The notes under the pieces are model-generated. The model was not told the origin of the DNA. It made no database searches and saw only the letters and a list, made by a program, of their open reading frames with translations. From a virus: DNA of 37,189 bases. Shown here piece after piece: positions 7,405-13,662 of the stretch (position 1 is its first letter; each line of letters starts with the position of its first letter). The stretch covers positions 1 to 37,189 of IMG/VR virus record IMGVR_UViG_3300049491_000677; one strand, 5' to 3'. The translations under genes were made by a program, and so were the position numbers.

Positions 7405-7767
7405 CCGCTTGCGCGGATAACGTCGGGGATTCTGTTGCCCGGCTCCCCGGAGCCGCGACCGCTGTTTAGGCGGCCAGTGCCATTGCTGGCTGGTTGTTGT
7501 TGACGGTTAAGTCTTCTTGTCCGCATTTCTCGGGGCGGGCCAAACCGGGGCGCAATCTATCTCAATCTGGAATGTCGATCCTGTTTCATCCCCATCAACT
7601 GCAACGCAACGCAACGCAACGGAGACAAACCGTTTTTCGCATCAAGATACTTATCGCCGCGACCAATTAGCTATTTTGGCTTGCGGTGCAGATGGTGGAG
7701 ATGGCGGGTACTGCCCCCGCGTCCATCCCTTCAATCAATAGGCCGTATATCGACCATAAACGGACTC
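7405..7767 (-). ncRNA. ssrA: Circularly permuted two-piece tmRNA (SsrA RNA)
   Basis: On the minus strand an acceptor piece ends at 7693 with CATCTCCACCA, preceded by a 5-bp T-arm (GCGGG/CCCGC, loop GGCAGTA). About 99 bases later the coding piece begins at 7593 with GGGGATGAAACAGGATCGACA, the classic tmRNA 5' end. GGGGATG and CATCTCC form the 7-bp acceptor stem with one G-U pair. This order, 3' half before 5' half with a spacer to be cut out, is the permuted gene form of alphaproteobacteria. The tag frame (7504-7466) reads VNNNQPAMALAA then TAA, preceded by TTAACC. The ALAA end is the usual protease signal; the start differs from the usual ANDN. tmRNA rescues stalled ribosomes and tags the products for breakdown. 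The acceptor 5' end and coding 3' end are not defined. Confidence 0.88.
7601..7620 (-). repeat. Pentanucleotide repeat in tmRNA intervening segment
   Basis: Four copies of GCAAC on the plus strand (GTTGC on the RNA strand) lie in the spacer between the acceptor and coding pieces of the permuted tmRNA. This spacer is normally removed, so repeat-length change would be tolerated. Confidence 0.75.
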
Positions 7768-8415
7768 TTAATCCCCTCGCAAATCTTCCGCAAGCTCTAA
7801 ATCATCCGGATCACATTCCGGCTCGGCCTCGCCTTGCGCAATGGGGCGCGGCTCGGCTTCGCCAGAAAAATATCGGCTATCGCATCCAATCCGCCGCATT
7901 TGGCTGTTGAACGCTCTGCGCTCGGCGTCATCAGGCGGTGGCAAAGGCTCGCGGGGACGACCGCCCCAGCGCAAGATAAATTGCGCCCGATTAATCGTTT
8001 TTTGCTCCGGACTTACCCATTCGGCGGCCAGCGCCTTTAACTGCGATATGGCGGGGAACCATTTTTCGGTGTCCAGCCATGCCCTGCAAGCGTAATAGAC
8101 CGCTTCGGCTGGCAGAGTACCCAAACGGCTCTTATAGGCCGCCAGCATGATCTTTCCGCCCAATTCACCGCTATCCCTGTGCGGCATGTGTGCCAGCCCT
8201 GCTAACGCTTGACGCAAATCATTCTCCTTGATCGGTGGAATGGCGGGCGGGCGGGCCGATGCAATAGGTATTAGCGCGGCGCGGTCGGCATCAGAGTAAA
8301 TTGTTGCCTTGATCGCCTCGATCCCATTGGCCTTGCTCAACACGGCTTGTACGCTCGTCGTCAGCAATTGCTCCGAGAAAACCGTTGCGACCTGATTCTT
8401 TGTTTCCGTTTCCAT
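7768..8415 (-). CDS. Putative replication protein (loader-like, lambda P position)
   Basis: This 215-residue soluble protein lies directly downstream of the lambda O-like initiator. The middle section (KIMLAAYKSRLGTLPAEAVYYACRAWLDTEKWFPAISQLKALA) is like phage replication proteins of the P or helicase-loader type, in which a helical domain ends in W-FP-x-xxx-L. The C-terminus is very acidic. The role as helicase loader is inferred from this likeness and gene order; no ATPase motif is present. GAGGAG stands 9 bases before ATG 8415, so the start is credible although it overlaps the initiator gene by 125 bases in another frame. The tmRNA follows directly. Confidence 0.55.
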   Translation of the reverse strand: METETKNQVATVFSEQLLTTSVQAVLSKANGIEAIKATIYSDADRAALIPIASARPPAIPPIKENDLRQALAGLAHMPHRDSGELGGKIMLAAYKSRLGTLPAEAVYYACRAWLDTEKWFPAISQLKALAAEWVSPEQKTINRAQFILRWGGRPREPLPPPDDAERRAFNSQMRRIGCDSRYFSGEAEPRPIAQGEAEPECDPDDLELAEDLRGD

Positions 8416-9016
8416 GATTTTTGCTCCTCAAAAACTTATCTGCATTCCGCGCCCACGTCCGCCATGCCGCTTGCCAATCAAGCATCAACGACCCTCGGGA
8501 TTTGTGATAATCGGCAAATTGCGCCAGCTCATGTTTAATCCGATGCGCTGGCCAATTATCGACAGCCTCTTTGGTAAGGCCAGTCATTATCGGTTCAAAT
8601 CCATCCGGAAATTGAGATTTGTTTTTTGGCTTTTTGCCAAAAATGGTGGTTCCTTGGTGGTTCATTGATGGTTTGGGTGCGAGATTTGCAGGGGTGGGGT
8701 GCAATTCTTGCAGGGGTATAGGTGCGAAATTTGCAGGGGGTGCGAGATTTTCACCCCCTGCAAGACTATCTGGATGAATGATATAAACCGTGCTTGTTCC
8801 TGTCCGCTGGCGGCGGCTTAAATGTCCGCCAGTTTCCAATTCAAGCAGCATAGCAAAAATTGTGCGCTCGGACCTTGAGCAGCGCCGCGCTATTGTTGGT
8901 ATGGCTGGCCAGCAATATCCCTCGTCATTTGCTTGATCGGCGAGCGCCAAAAGGACAATCTTTTGGCTGGCCGCCAATTCCATATCCCAAACCTGATTCA
9001 TAAGGCGAATGCTCAT
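8291..9016 (-). CDS. Replication initiator with HTH domain (lambda O-like)
   Basis: Residues 1-85 form a winged helix-turn-helix of the phage/plasmid replication initiator type (MELAASQKIVLLALADQAND, CWPAIPTIARRCSRSERTIF, LSRRQRTGTSTVYII). A Pro-rich linker with repeated ANFAP/ANLAP phrases follows at about 88-120. The C-terminal domain contains LMLDWQAAWRTWARNA, common in lambda O/DnaT-like replication proteins. It should recognise origin repeats and load the replisome. The linker DNA itself contains direct repeats (8676-8758), the arrangement of lambda, where the origin lies inside gene O. The start overlaps the stop of a 26-codon upstream frame (ATGA). Confidence 0.75.
   Translation of the reverse strand: MSIRLMNQVWDMELAASQKIVLLALADQANDEGYCWPAIPTIARRCSRSERTIFAMLLELETGGHLSRRQRTGTSTVYIIHPDSLAGGENLAPPANFAPIPLQELHPTPANLAPKPSMNHQGTTIFGKKPKNKSQFPDGFEPIMTGLTKEAVDNWPAHRIKHELAQFADYHKSRGSLMLDWQAAWRTWARNADKFLRSKNHGNGNKESGRNGFLGAIADDERTSRVEQGQWDRGDQGNNLL
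8600..8763. other. Putative replication origin with iterons
   Basis: Inside the initiator gene are three direct repeats of about 20 bases, GGTGCGAGATTTGCAGGGGT and variants, at 8676-8695, 8698-8717 and 8721-8740. A fourth partial copy starts at 8739. The last part forms a perfect 12-bp inverted repeat (8731-8742 with 8752-8763, loop of 9). Next to it lies an A/T-richer stretch with T and A runs (about 8600-8650), which could melt. The layout of iterons in the linker of the initiator gene plus an adjacent AT-rich element mirrors lambda ori. Confidence 0.65.
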
Positions 9017-9093
9017 TGCTCCGCCCCAGCCTGATTTATCACTGGAATAGGGGCTTGCGCGGCTGAAATTCGCTGGCTATATCGTTCAGGCAT
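9013..9093 (-). CDS. 26-residue leader peptide of the replication operon
   Basis: The ATG at 9093 is preceded by GAGGAGAGTAAA, the best ribosome site in this leader. The frame encodes 26 residues and ends on the initiator's start codon (ATGA). The initiator gene has only a badly spaced GGAG of its own, so ribosomes probably reach it by coupling from this small frame. The peptide has no recognised family and may be purely regulatory. Confidence 0.5.
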   Translation of the reverse strand: MPERYSQRISAAQAPIPVINQAGAEQ

Positions 9094-9127
9094 TTTACTC
9101 TCCTCGAAAAGATTGAATGCAACCTCT

Positions 9128-9197
9128 GGGGTCGCTGGAAACAGCGGCCCCTTTGCGTTGGCACGACTCGGATAGCGATATTTGCGACTAATTGCGA
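9128..9197 (-). promoter_or_regulatory. Replication operon promoter, operators and leader hairpin
   Basis: On the minus strand TCGCAA (9197-9192) and TATCCG (9174-9169) are 17 bases apart. TCGCAAAT (9187-9180) lies in the spacer and a related TTCGCAAT (9198-9191) overlaps the -35. The transcript would then form a GGGG-initiated hairpin (9151-9142 with 9137-9128, one mismatch, loop TTTC) before the GAGGAG ribosome site. Confidence 0.55.
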
Positions 9198-9230
9198 ATC
9201 TTTCGAGACGCCGATTTGATCGGCAAATAA

Positions 9231-9758
9231 TCACAATAAAAGCTTTTGCGCTTGGCGCTTTTGCAACCGCGCTTGGGATGGCGTCAAAGCGCCGGGATCG
9301 GTATCACATGCCCACACAATGATTTCCGTGCGCTCCGGTGCGCCGTAGCGCTTAAACGTGTTGTGATAGCGCCAGACTTGATTGTCGTCGACATAGATCA
9401 GGCCCGTCAAAGAATCTTGGATTTGCTTAATTAACTGATCGGCGTCCGGATCAACCGTATGCGGCAATCTGCCCTCTATCGCAGCTTGGCGAACGGCGGG
9501 AGGCCATGATTTTGGGATGGCAAAGATAAATCGCATTTCTAGGATTATGGGGCAAGTAATCGGTGGGCCTTTGAATTTAAGGGCGGCCAATCTGGCAACC
9601 ATTTCCTTATGCGCTCGCGGCTTTTTTTCGTTAATCCGAACCATGCGGCCCTTGGCTTCGTTGAAATATTCGGTTGTCCGCATCCATCGCTGGGGCCGCC
9701 CTTCAATTGTCAGCGCAAGGGCTTTGCGGGCGTTAATTGTCACTGCCCGCGCATCCAT
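9231..9758 (-). CDS. rusA: RusA-like Holliday junction resolvase
   Basis: The protein carries the RusA core: PITCPIILEMRFIFAIPKSW, then DPDADQLIKQIQDSLTGLIYVDDNQVW. The aspartates of DPDAD and YVDD are the metal-binding catalytic residues and the Lys after QLI is also conserved. RusA cuts four-way DNA junctions, resolving recombination or replication intermediates before packaging. At 175 residues it is longer than E. coli RusA because of an N-terminal extension and a basic tail. It starts inside the end of the upstream gene; a GTG at 9744 coupled to that gene's stop codon is an alternative start. Confidence 0.82.
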   Translation of the reverse strand: MDARAVTINARKALALTIEGRPQRWMRTTEYFNEAKGRMVRINEKKPRAHKEMVARLAALKFKGPPITCPIILEMRFIFAIPKSWPPAVRQAAIEGRLPHTVDPDADQLIKQIQDSLTGLIYVDDNQVWRYHNTFKRYGAPERTEIIVWACDTDPGALTPSQARLQKRQAQKLLL

Positions 9759-9925
9759 TTAAGGACATCGCGCTCACTCGCGCCAGCATACGCAGCGGCG
9801 GCATTTGCCAATTGAAAATCAGATATAGGCCGTCCGATATATTCAGCTTCATTGCGCAAATCGGTCACTTTTCGCAATGCCGTCTGCTTTTGCCATGCGC
9901 GATGCTCTTGAGTGTTATTTTGCAT
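9740..9925 (-). CDS. Small hypothetical protein (61 aa)
   Basis: This 61-residue helical protein overlaps the membrane-protein gene upstream by 11 bases and the RusA gene downstream. The second half (ISDFQLANAAAAYAGASERDVLKWMRG) looks like a small helix-turn-helix type bundle but gives no firm match. The tight overlaps on both sides indicate a real operon member. The function is unknown. Confidence 0.5.
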   Translation of the reverse strand: MQNNTQEHRAWQKQTALRKVTDLRNEAEYIGRPISDFQLANAAAAYAGASERDVLKWMRGQ

Positions 9926-10106
9926 CGCGGATCAATACCCAAAGCGCCAGCGGCCAAAGTATTACGACAAGCACAAAGCCTATCGCTATAGCTATGCCTT
10001 CGCGCAATTTGCTCCAGCGCGTAGCTGGATCGGCCCATGTCCCGCCGATAAAGATAACCAGCCCGATAGCCAGCCATGCCTGCAATGCAATTTCAAAATA
10101 ATTCAT
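9915..10106 (-). CDS. Small two-pass membrane protein (63 aa)
   Basis: Two hydrophobic segments are clear: about residues 8-23 (LQAWLAIGLVIFIGGT) and 38-58 (GIAIAIGFVLVVILWPLALWV), separated by a polar loop with Trp and Arg. This predicts an inner-membrane hairpin. The gene sits among replication and recombination genes, not lysis genes, so a role at the membrane during early infection is more likely than a holin. No family is recognised. Confidence 0.6.
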   Translation of the reverse strand: MNYFEIALQAWLAIGLVIFIGGTWADPATRWSKLREGIAIAIGFVLVVILWPLALWVLIRDAK

Positions 10107-10164
10107 GCTGCCCCCACTAATATCAGCCTCGCGGCGGGCCTGCCCGCCGTCCGGTCATATCAGT

Positions 10165-10662
10165 TTAGAATTCGGCTTCATCGCCTTCGGTTTCGAATAC
10201 AAGGCCCGGCGCGTCTGGCATAGCCTCGGGCAAATCGCCGCCGCCGTTAAATTCCTCGGCGCTGGCTGGCGTTAGCAAAACATATTTGCCGACCGCCTTA
10301 TGCAATACTCCAATAACGTCAACCTCTGCGCCGTCCGTACCAAATTTGCTGATTTTCAGCGTGGCGACAATATCGCCTTTGTCGGTATATTTTTCCAATA
10401 AGCCACGAATTGCAGGCTGGCCGTTGGCGCGGATCAAAGTGACAATCTCGCCAATAAAATGCCGAGCGGCATTATCCAATTGAGCAATAATATCGCGTTG
10501 TTCTTCCTCCGGTATAGCTGTCCACGGCTTTGGATGATGTTGGATTTGGGCCAGCATCGCGCTAACTAATCCGGTTTGCAGCTTGCTGGAATCAAATTCC
10601 ACGGCTTGCATTGCCTCTTCCATCGCAGCGGTAGATAGCGCCTCGTCTTTTGCTTTAGCCAT
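10165..10662 (-). CDS. Conserved phage protein of unknown function (165 aa)
   Basis: GAGGAG precedes ATG 10662. The sequence runs from a helical N-terminus (MEEAMQAVEFDSSKLQTGLV), through KPWTAIPEEEQRDIIAQLDNAARHFIGE, to a central strand-rich part (IVATLKISKFGTDGAEVDVIGVLHKAVGKYVLLTPA) and a very acidic tail. Proteins of this pattern occur beside replication and recombination genes in many prophages without an assigned role. The acidic tail, like that of SSB, might contact DNA-processing partners, which is inference only. It follows the methyltransferase gene in the minus-strand early operon. Confidence 0.6.
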   Translation of the reverse strand: MAKAKDEALSTAAMEEAMQAVEFDSSKLQTGLVSAMLAQIQHHPKPWTAIPEEEQRDIIAQLDNAARHFIGEIVTLIRANGQPAIRGLLEKYTDKGDIVATLKISKFGTDGAEVDVIGVLHKAVGKYVLLTPASAEEFNGGGDLPEAMPDAPGLVFETEGDEAEF

Positions 10663-10696
10663 TTTTTACTCCTCGTTTTGGGGCGGAATTGCCCGG

Positions 10697-11326
10697 TTAT
10701 GCCACGCCACGCGGGCGCATCCATTTCGTTTCGGTGGGGCCTTTATGCCCGCGCCTATATTCAAGCCATGCATAATCTTGCATGGCCCCTTTATATGCCG
10801 CATCGCCCATTGCTTCGATCATTGCGCCGGGCGGCATGGTAGGGCGCTCTGAACAGATGTGAACGGCATAAGGGCGGCATTCGCGGCTGAAAAACTCCCA
10901 TCGGTCTTGGGATGACAAAAACGCCAAAGGCACGACAAAAACCGCCTTTTCAACATTCGGCAAAGCGATGGCGTGGCGAATAATTCGCTCGCATATTTTG
11001 TCTTCGTAACCATAAGGCGGGTTGCAAGCGATGGCCAAGCTTTTGCCTTCAGGAACAGGGACCTCGCGCACTTGCAAGATGTTGCCGATAGCAAAGGGAT
11101 GCTGCGCCCCGCGCCTTACTAAATCTGAACCCATTGTTGCATAGCCAGCGCGACGTGCGCCGTCCAGCATTGCGCCCGCACCGCAGCACGGATCGTAAAT
11201 GATGCAATTGGGGAACTCGATTTGCGCAAACATTTGATCGACAAGCCAAGGCGGTTCCCTGTACCAATCATAAGGATCGCGGGGCCAACGCTTTGACCTA
11301 TCGCCGCCCGCTGGCTTATTTGCCAT
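10697..11326 (-). CDS. Phage DNA methyltransferase (NPPY type)
   Basis: The protein shows the AdoMet-binding motif YDPCCGAGAMLDGA followed by the catalytic motif ACNPPYGYED, in the order seen in gamma-type amino methyltransferases. These transfer a methyl group to the exocyclic amine of adenine or cytosine in DNA. Motif I starts near residue 44 and NPPY near 104. At 209 residues it lacks an obvious separate target-recognition domain, so specificity may be low. No restriction enzyme lies nearby; an orphan phage methyltransferase could shield DNA from host restriction. It overlaps the end of the HTH gene by 11 bases. Confidence 0.75.
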   Translation of the reverse strand: MANKPAGGDRSKRWPRDPYDWYREPPWLVDQMFAQIEFPNCIIYDPCCGAGAMLDGARRAGYATMGSDLVRRGAQHPFAIGNILQVREVPVPEGKSLAIACNPPYGYEDKICERIIRHAIALPNVEKAVFVVPLAFLSSQDRWEFFSRECRPYAVHICSERPTMPPGAMIEAMGDAAYKGAMQDYAWLEYRRGHKGPTETKWMRPRGVA

Positions 11327-11582
11327 TGGGCATCACAAAATCGGCATCCGATAGCTTGTGGCCTTTTTGTTTCGCCAAAGATTCAATAATTGCTCGGCGC
11401 GTCGGCGGTATTCTTCCGGACTTAAGCCACGATTGAATTGTTGACGGCGCAATCCCTGTATGGCGGTTCACTTCCGCTACACCGCCACACATATCGTTGA
11501 CGATGCGATCTGCGGGGCTTCCTGTTTTAACCAATTTACTGGCTGATTTTTTTGGCCTGCCAAGCCGCCATCCGATTGTCAT
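11316..11582 (-). CDS. Repressor-like HTH protein
   Basis: From ATG 11582 (AAGGAA eight bases upstream) the 88-residue protein has a basic N-terminus (GWRLGRPKKSASK) and a helix-turn-helix: GGVAEVNRHTGIAPSTIQSWLKSGRIPPTRR, then a helix with AIIESLAKQKGH. This is the YdaS/Cro-like pattern of prophage regulators. It lies divergent from the RecE/RecT operon across a control region with three ATTTGCGA-type motifs. One of these sits inside this gene's own promoter, as expected for an autoregulated phage repressor. A longer frame from 11687 would run through the operators and is rejected. Confidence 0.72.
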   Translation of the reverse strand: MTIGWRLGRPKKSASKLVKTGSPADRIVNDMCGGVAEVNRHTGIAPSTIQSWLKSGRIPPTRRAIIESLAKQKGHKLSDADFVMPNGK

Positions 11583-11603
11583 GTGATTGGTTCCTTTTTT
11601 TGA

Positions 11604-11675
11604 CGCATAATGATTTGCGATTATTTTTGCAAGCCGCAAATCTTTGCTTGCAATCCATCTATTTTTATCGCAAAT
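11604..11675. promoter_or_regulatory. Divergent control region (genetic-switch candidate)
   Basis: Minus strand: TTGCAA (11632-11627) and TATGCG (11609-11604), 17 apart, drive the HTH gene, with TCGCAAAT (11620-11613) in the spacer. Plus strand: TTGCTT (11644-11649) and TATCGC (11666-11671), 16 apart, drive the recombination operon, with TCGCAAAT (11668-11675) over the -10. A third copy, CCGCAAAT, lies at 11634-11641 between them. Three related sites between divergent promoters resemble a lambda-type operator. Confidence 0.6.
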
Positions 11676-11706
11676 GTTTTGAAGCAAAAATTTCGAGGAG
11701 TCAAAA

Positions 11707-11901
11707 ATGCAATTAATTATATCAAGTCTAGCGTTTGGGGCGGGGGCTGTTATTTGCTTGCGCGGGGCCTATAACAGCATGGCGGTAAAAGCCACGCCAG
11801 CACAGGCAAATATGGGTTTAGTGCTTGGCTTATGCGCTGTCATATTGCTTGTTTTTTTGGGGGCTTCGTTGGGGCTGGTCTTGGAATTAGCCAATGCCTA
11901 A
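11707..11901 (+). CDS. Small two-pass membrane protein (64 aa)
   Basis: CGAGGAGTCAAAA precedes the ATG. The sequence is almost wholly hydrophobic, with two segments (IISSLAFGAGAVICLRGA, and LVLGLCAVILLVFLGASLGLVLEL) joined by a short polar loop. It predicts an inner-membrane hairpin. It is the first gene behind the plus-strand promoter of the switch region, a place where temperate phages often keep exclusion or host-takeover factors. No family is recognised. The next gene starts eight bases inside its end. Confidence 0.6.
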   Translation: MQLIISSLAFGAGAVICLRGAYNSMAVKATPAQANMGLVLGLCAVILLVFLGASLGLVLELANA

Positions 11902-12118
11902 GCCCGTCATCTTTTTTGCTGATTATCAAAACAGGCCCCATGCAACCGCTAATCAAGCTGCAATATCTGAAATGGCCGAGGTTATAGCGGGTATTTCTGA
12001 TTTGCCCGGTATCGCCGAGCATGTTGCCCGCGAAATCATGCTCCAACGGCCCCGCATTGAGGCGATATTCGCTAGCCTTGATGCAATCAATAACAGCGAA
12101 AACGAAGGAGATTTATAA
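11894..12118 (+). CDS. Hypothetical helical protein (74 aa)
   Basis: This 74-residue soluble protein, mostly helical after the first 15 residues (AAISEMAEVIAGISDLPGIAEHVAREIM), overlaps the previous gene by 8 bases and shares one base with the next start (TAATG). The tight coupling places it in the recombination operon. No motif for DNA binding or catalysis is seen. Confidence 0.55.
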   Translation: MPKPVIFFADYQNRPHATANQAAISEMAEVIAGISDLPGIAEHVAREIMLQRPRIEAIFASLDAINNSENEGDL

Positions 12119-12354
12119 TGGCAACGTATGAAGTTAAAGACAAAATAGACGGCGAACTGTTTGTTGTCGAAGCAACTAGCGGCTCGGCTGCAATCCAACG
12201 GGCGGCGCGGGATCGTTATGAAGTTCGCACTGTTACGAATTCAGCCGATGCGGCAAGGCTTGTTGCGCATGGCGCAGACTTTTTGGATGATGAGCAGAGT
12301 TCGCCCGATCAAGAAATCCCAGCTTCAAAGCAGGCCGAACACGACGCGGGCTGA
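12118..12354 (+). CDS. Hypothetical small protein (78 aa)
   Basis: GAAGGAGATTTATA gives a strong ribosome site for this 78-residue protein. Its first half is a likely beta-beta-alpha fold (YEVKDKIDGELFVVEATSGSAAIQRAARDRYEVRTV), as in small phage accessory proteins that pair 'xA' strands with an Ala-rich helix. The tail is acidic and disordered. The stop codon lies inside the outer arm of the hairpin that separates it from the RecE-like gene. Confidence 0.55.
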   Translation: MATYEVKDKIDGELFVVEATSGSAAIQRAARDRYEVRTVTNSADAARLVAHGADFLDDEQSSPDQEIPASKQAEHDAG

Positions 12355-12412
12355 TTTGACCGGACTGCGCGGGCTTCCCCTAGCTCCGCCCGCGCAGCGA
12401 GGATGAAATCAG
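12351..12412 (+). terminator. Large intergenic hairpin before the RecE-like gene
   Basis: A perfect 10-bp GC-rich stem (12365-12374 with 12388-12397, loop of 13) is nested in an outer 7-bp stem (CTGATTT 12351-12357 with AAATCAG 12406-12412). No T-run follows, so it may attenuate transcription, mark RNA processing or stabilise mRNA ends rather than fully stop transcription. Confidence 0.55.
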
Positions 12413-12425
12413 CAAGGAAATTGAA

Positions 12426-13652
12426 ATGAACAATCCTGATAGCATGGCTGCAATTATTGCGGGGGAAGGTATAGAGCCGCGCCAGTTTATTGAAGTTGAA
12501 GCCGCGCTGGCGATTCCTGTTTATGCAAACACGCCGCCCGCCTTAAATCCCGGCATATATTTTGGCATGGACGAGCATGATTATCATGCCATGCCCGCGT
12601 TCAATCAATCGGGCGCAAAAGTGCTGCGGGCCAGCCCTACAATGTATTGGGAAAAGTCATGGCTTAACCCCGAAAACAAGCCGGATGCTGGCGCGGAGAA
12701 AAAGCATAATATTGTCGGCAAGGGCTATCACGCGATGATTATGGAAGGGCGCAAAGCCTTTGACGAGCGGTTTTATCCTCTGCCTGCGAAAGAGGATCAT
12801 GCCGACGCTATTGACGCGGCTGCGGAGATCAAGGCGGAAATTGAAAAATTGGGGCAAAAACCAGCAACCAAAGTTGACGATGGCAAAGGTGGTTCGCGGG
12901 CGGCCAAAAAGGAGGATTGGGTTAACCAGCTGATTCATGCCAACCCGCGAGCGCAAGTTTGGGATGATATTATCGGGCGAGCGCGAAAGCGGGCAGGCAA
13001 ACGCTCTTTAATCGAACGCGATGATTATATCCGCATTCATGTGGCACACCGCATGATTGCGCAGCAACCCGAATTGGCCAAGGCGTTTACCGGAGGCTAT
13101 CCCGAGGTTGTGCTGGTTTGGCTTTGCCCCAAGCAGGGCGTGTTGAAAAAAGCGCGTGTCGATTATCTCAAGCTGAAAGCGGTGGTCGATCTTAAATCCT
13201 ACGAAAACCGCTATGGCCGCTCGGCGCGAAGTGCCTGCGCACGGACCATTTCGGATTTTGCCTATTTCTTGCAGCCCGCGCATTATTTGGAGGGCATCAA
13301 CGAGGTTAAGGAATTGGTGCGCCAAAGCGGCGTGTCGGTAATCCATAGCCTTGATGATTGCGGCGATGAGGCGCATTGCGTGCGGCGCGATTTTGCCTTG
13401 CGGTGGGCAAGCTATAAAGGCGATCTGCGCTGGCTTTGGGTTTTTCAGCAAAAAGGGGCTGCGCCGATAACGCGAGGCCTTTGGCATCCCTTAGGCGGGA
13501 CTAAGCACTCAATCGCGCAAGGCATCATGCTCGATGCAACGCGTCAATTTAGGCAATGCTGCGAAACATACGGGACCGATATGTGGCTCGATATTGAGCC
13601 TGTCGATGAGCTGGACGAGGAAGAAATACCCAATTGGGGCTATGAAATTTAA
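12426..13652 (+). CDS. RecE-like PD-(D/E)XK exonuclease
   Basis: The 408-residue protein begins its fold with MDEHDYHAMPAFNQSGAKVLRASP, then VGKGYHAMIMEG. The nuclease core is YPEVVLVW (Glu about 227), KARVDYL (Asp 246) and AVVDLKS (Asp 255, Lys 257). A Q-x3-Y motif follows in FLQPAHYLEG. These are the marks of the RecE C-terminal/DUF3799 exonuclease group. The enzyme would chew one strand from double-stranded ends and expose 3' tails for the RecT-like partner ten bases downstream. An extra polar helical insert (about 120-165) is present. AAGGAAATTGAA precedes the ATG. The pair supports phage recombination or end repair. Confidence 0.82.
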   Translation: MNNPDSMAAIIAGEGIEPRQFIEVEAALAIPVYANTPPALNPGIYFGMDEHDYHAMPAFNQSGAKVLRASPTMYWEKSWLNPENKPDAGAEKKHNIVGKGYHAMIMEGRKAFDERFYPLPAKEDHADAIDAAAEIKAEIEKLGQKPATKVDDGKGGSRAAKKEDWVNQLIHANPRAQVWDDIIGRARKRAGKRSLIERDDYIRIHVAHRMIAQQPELAKAFTGGYPEVVLVWLCPKQGVLKKARVDYLKLKAVVDLKSYENRYGRSARSACARTISDFAYFLQPAHYLEGINEVKELVRQSGVSVIHSLDDCGDEAHCVRRDFALRWASYKGDLRWLWVFQQKGAAPITRGLWHPLGGTKHSIAQGIMLDATRQFRQCCETYGTDMWLDIEPVDELDEEEIPNWGYEI

Positions 13653-13662
13653 GGAGCGTAAA

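Noticed and set aside
7405-7767. Host ssrA gene at a prophage border
   Set aside because: Both flanks are phage genes for several kilobases, both halves of the tmRNA are present, and no integrase is near. Still, only sequence beyond the window could exclude rearrangement.
9094-9234. Longer version of the 26-residue leader frame
   Set aside because: It would be translated from the promoter and hairpin itself, and the strong GAGGAG site points to ATG 9093.
11583-11687. Extended N-terminus of the repressor-like gene
   Set aside because: The extra 35 residues would be read from the operator/promoter region and lack a ribosome site; ATG 11582 has AAGGAA at good spacing.
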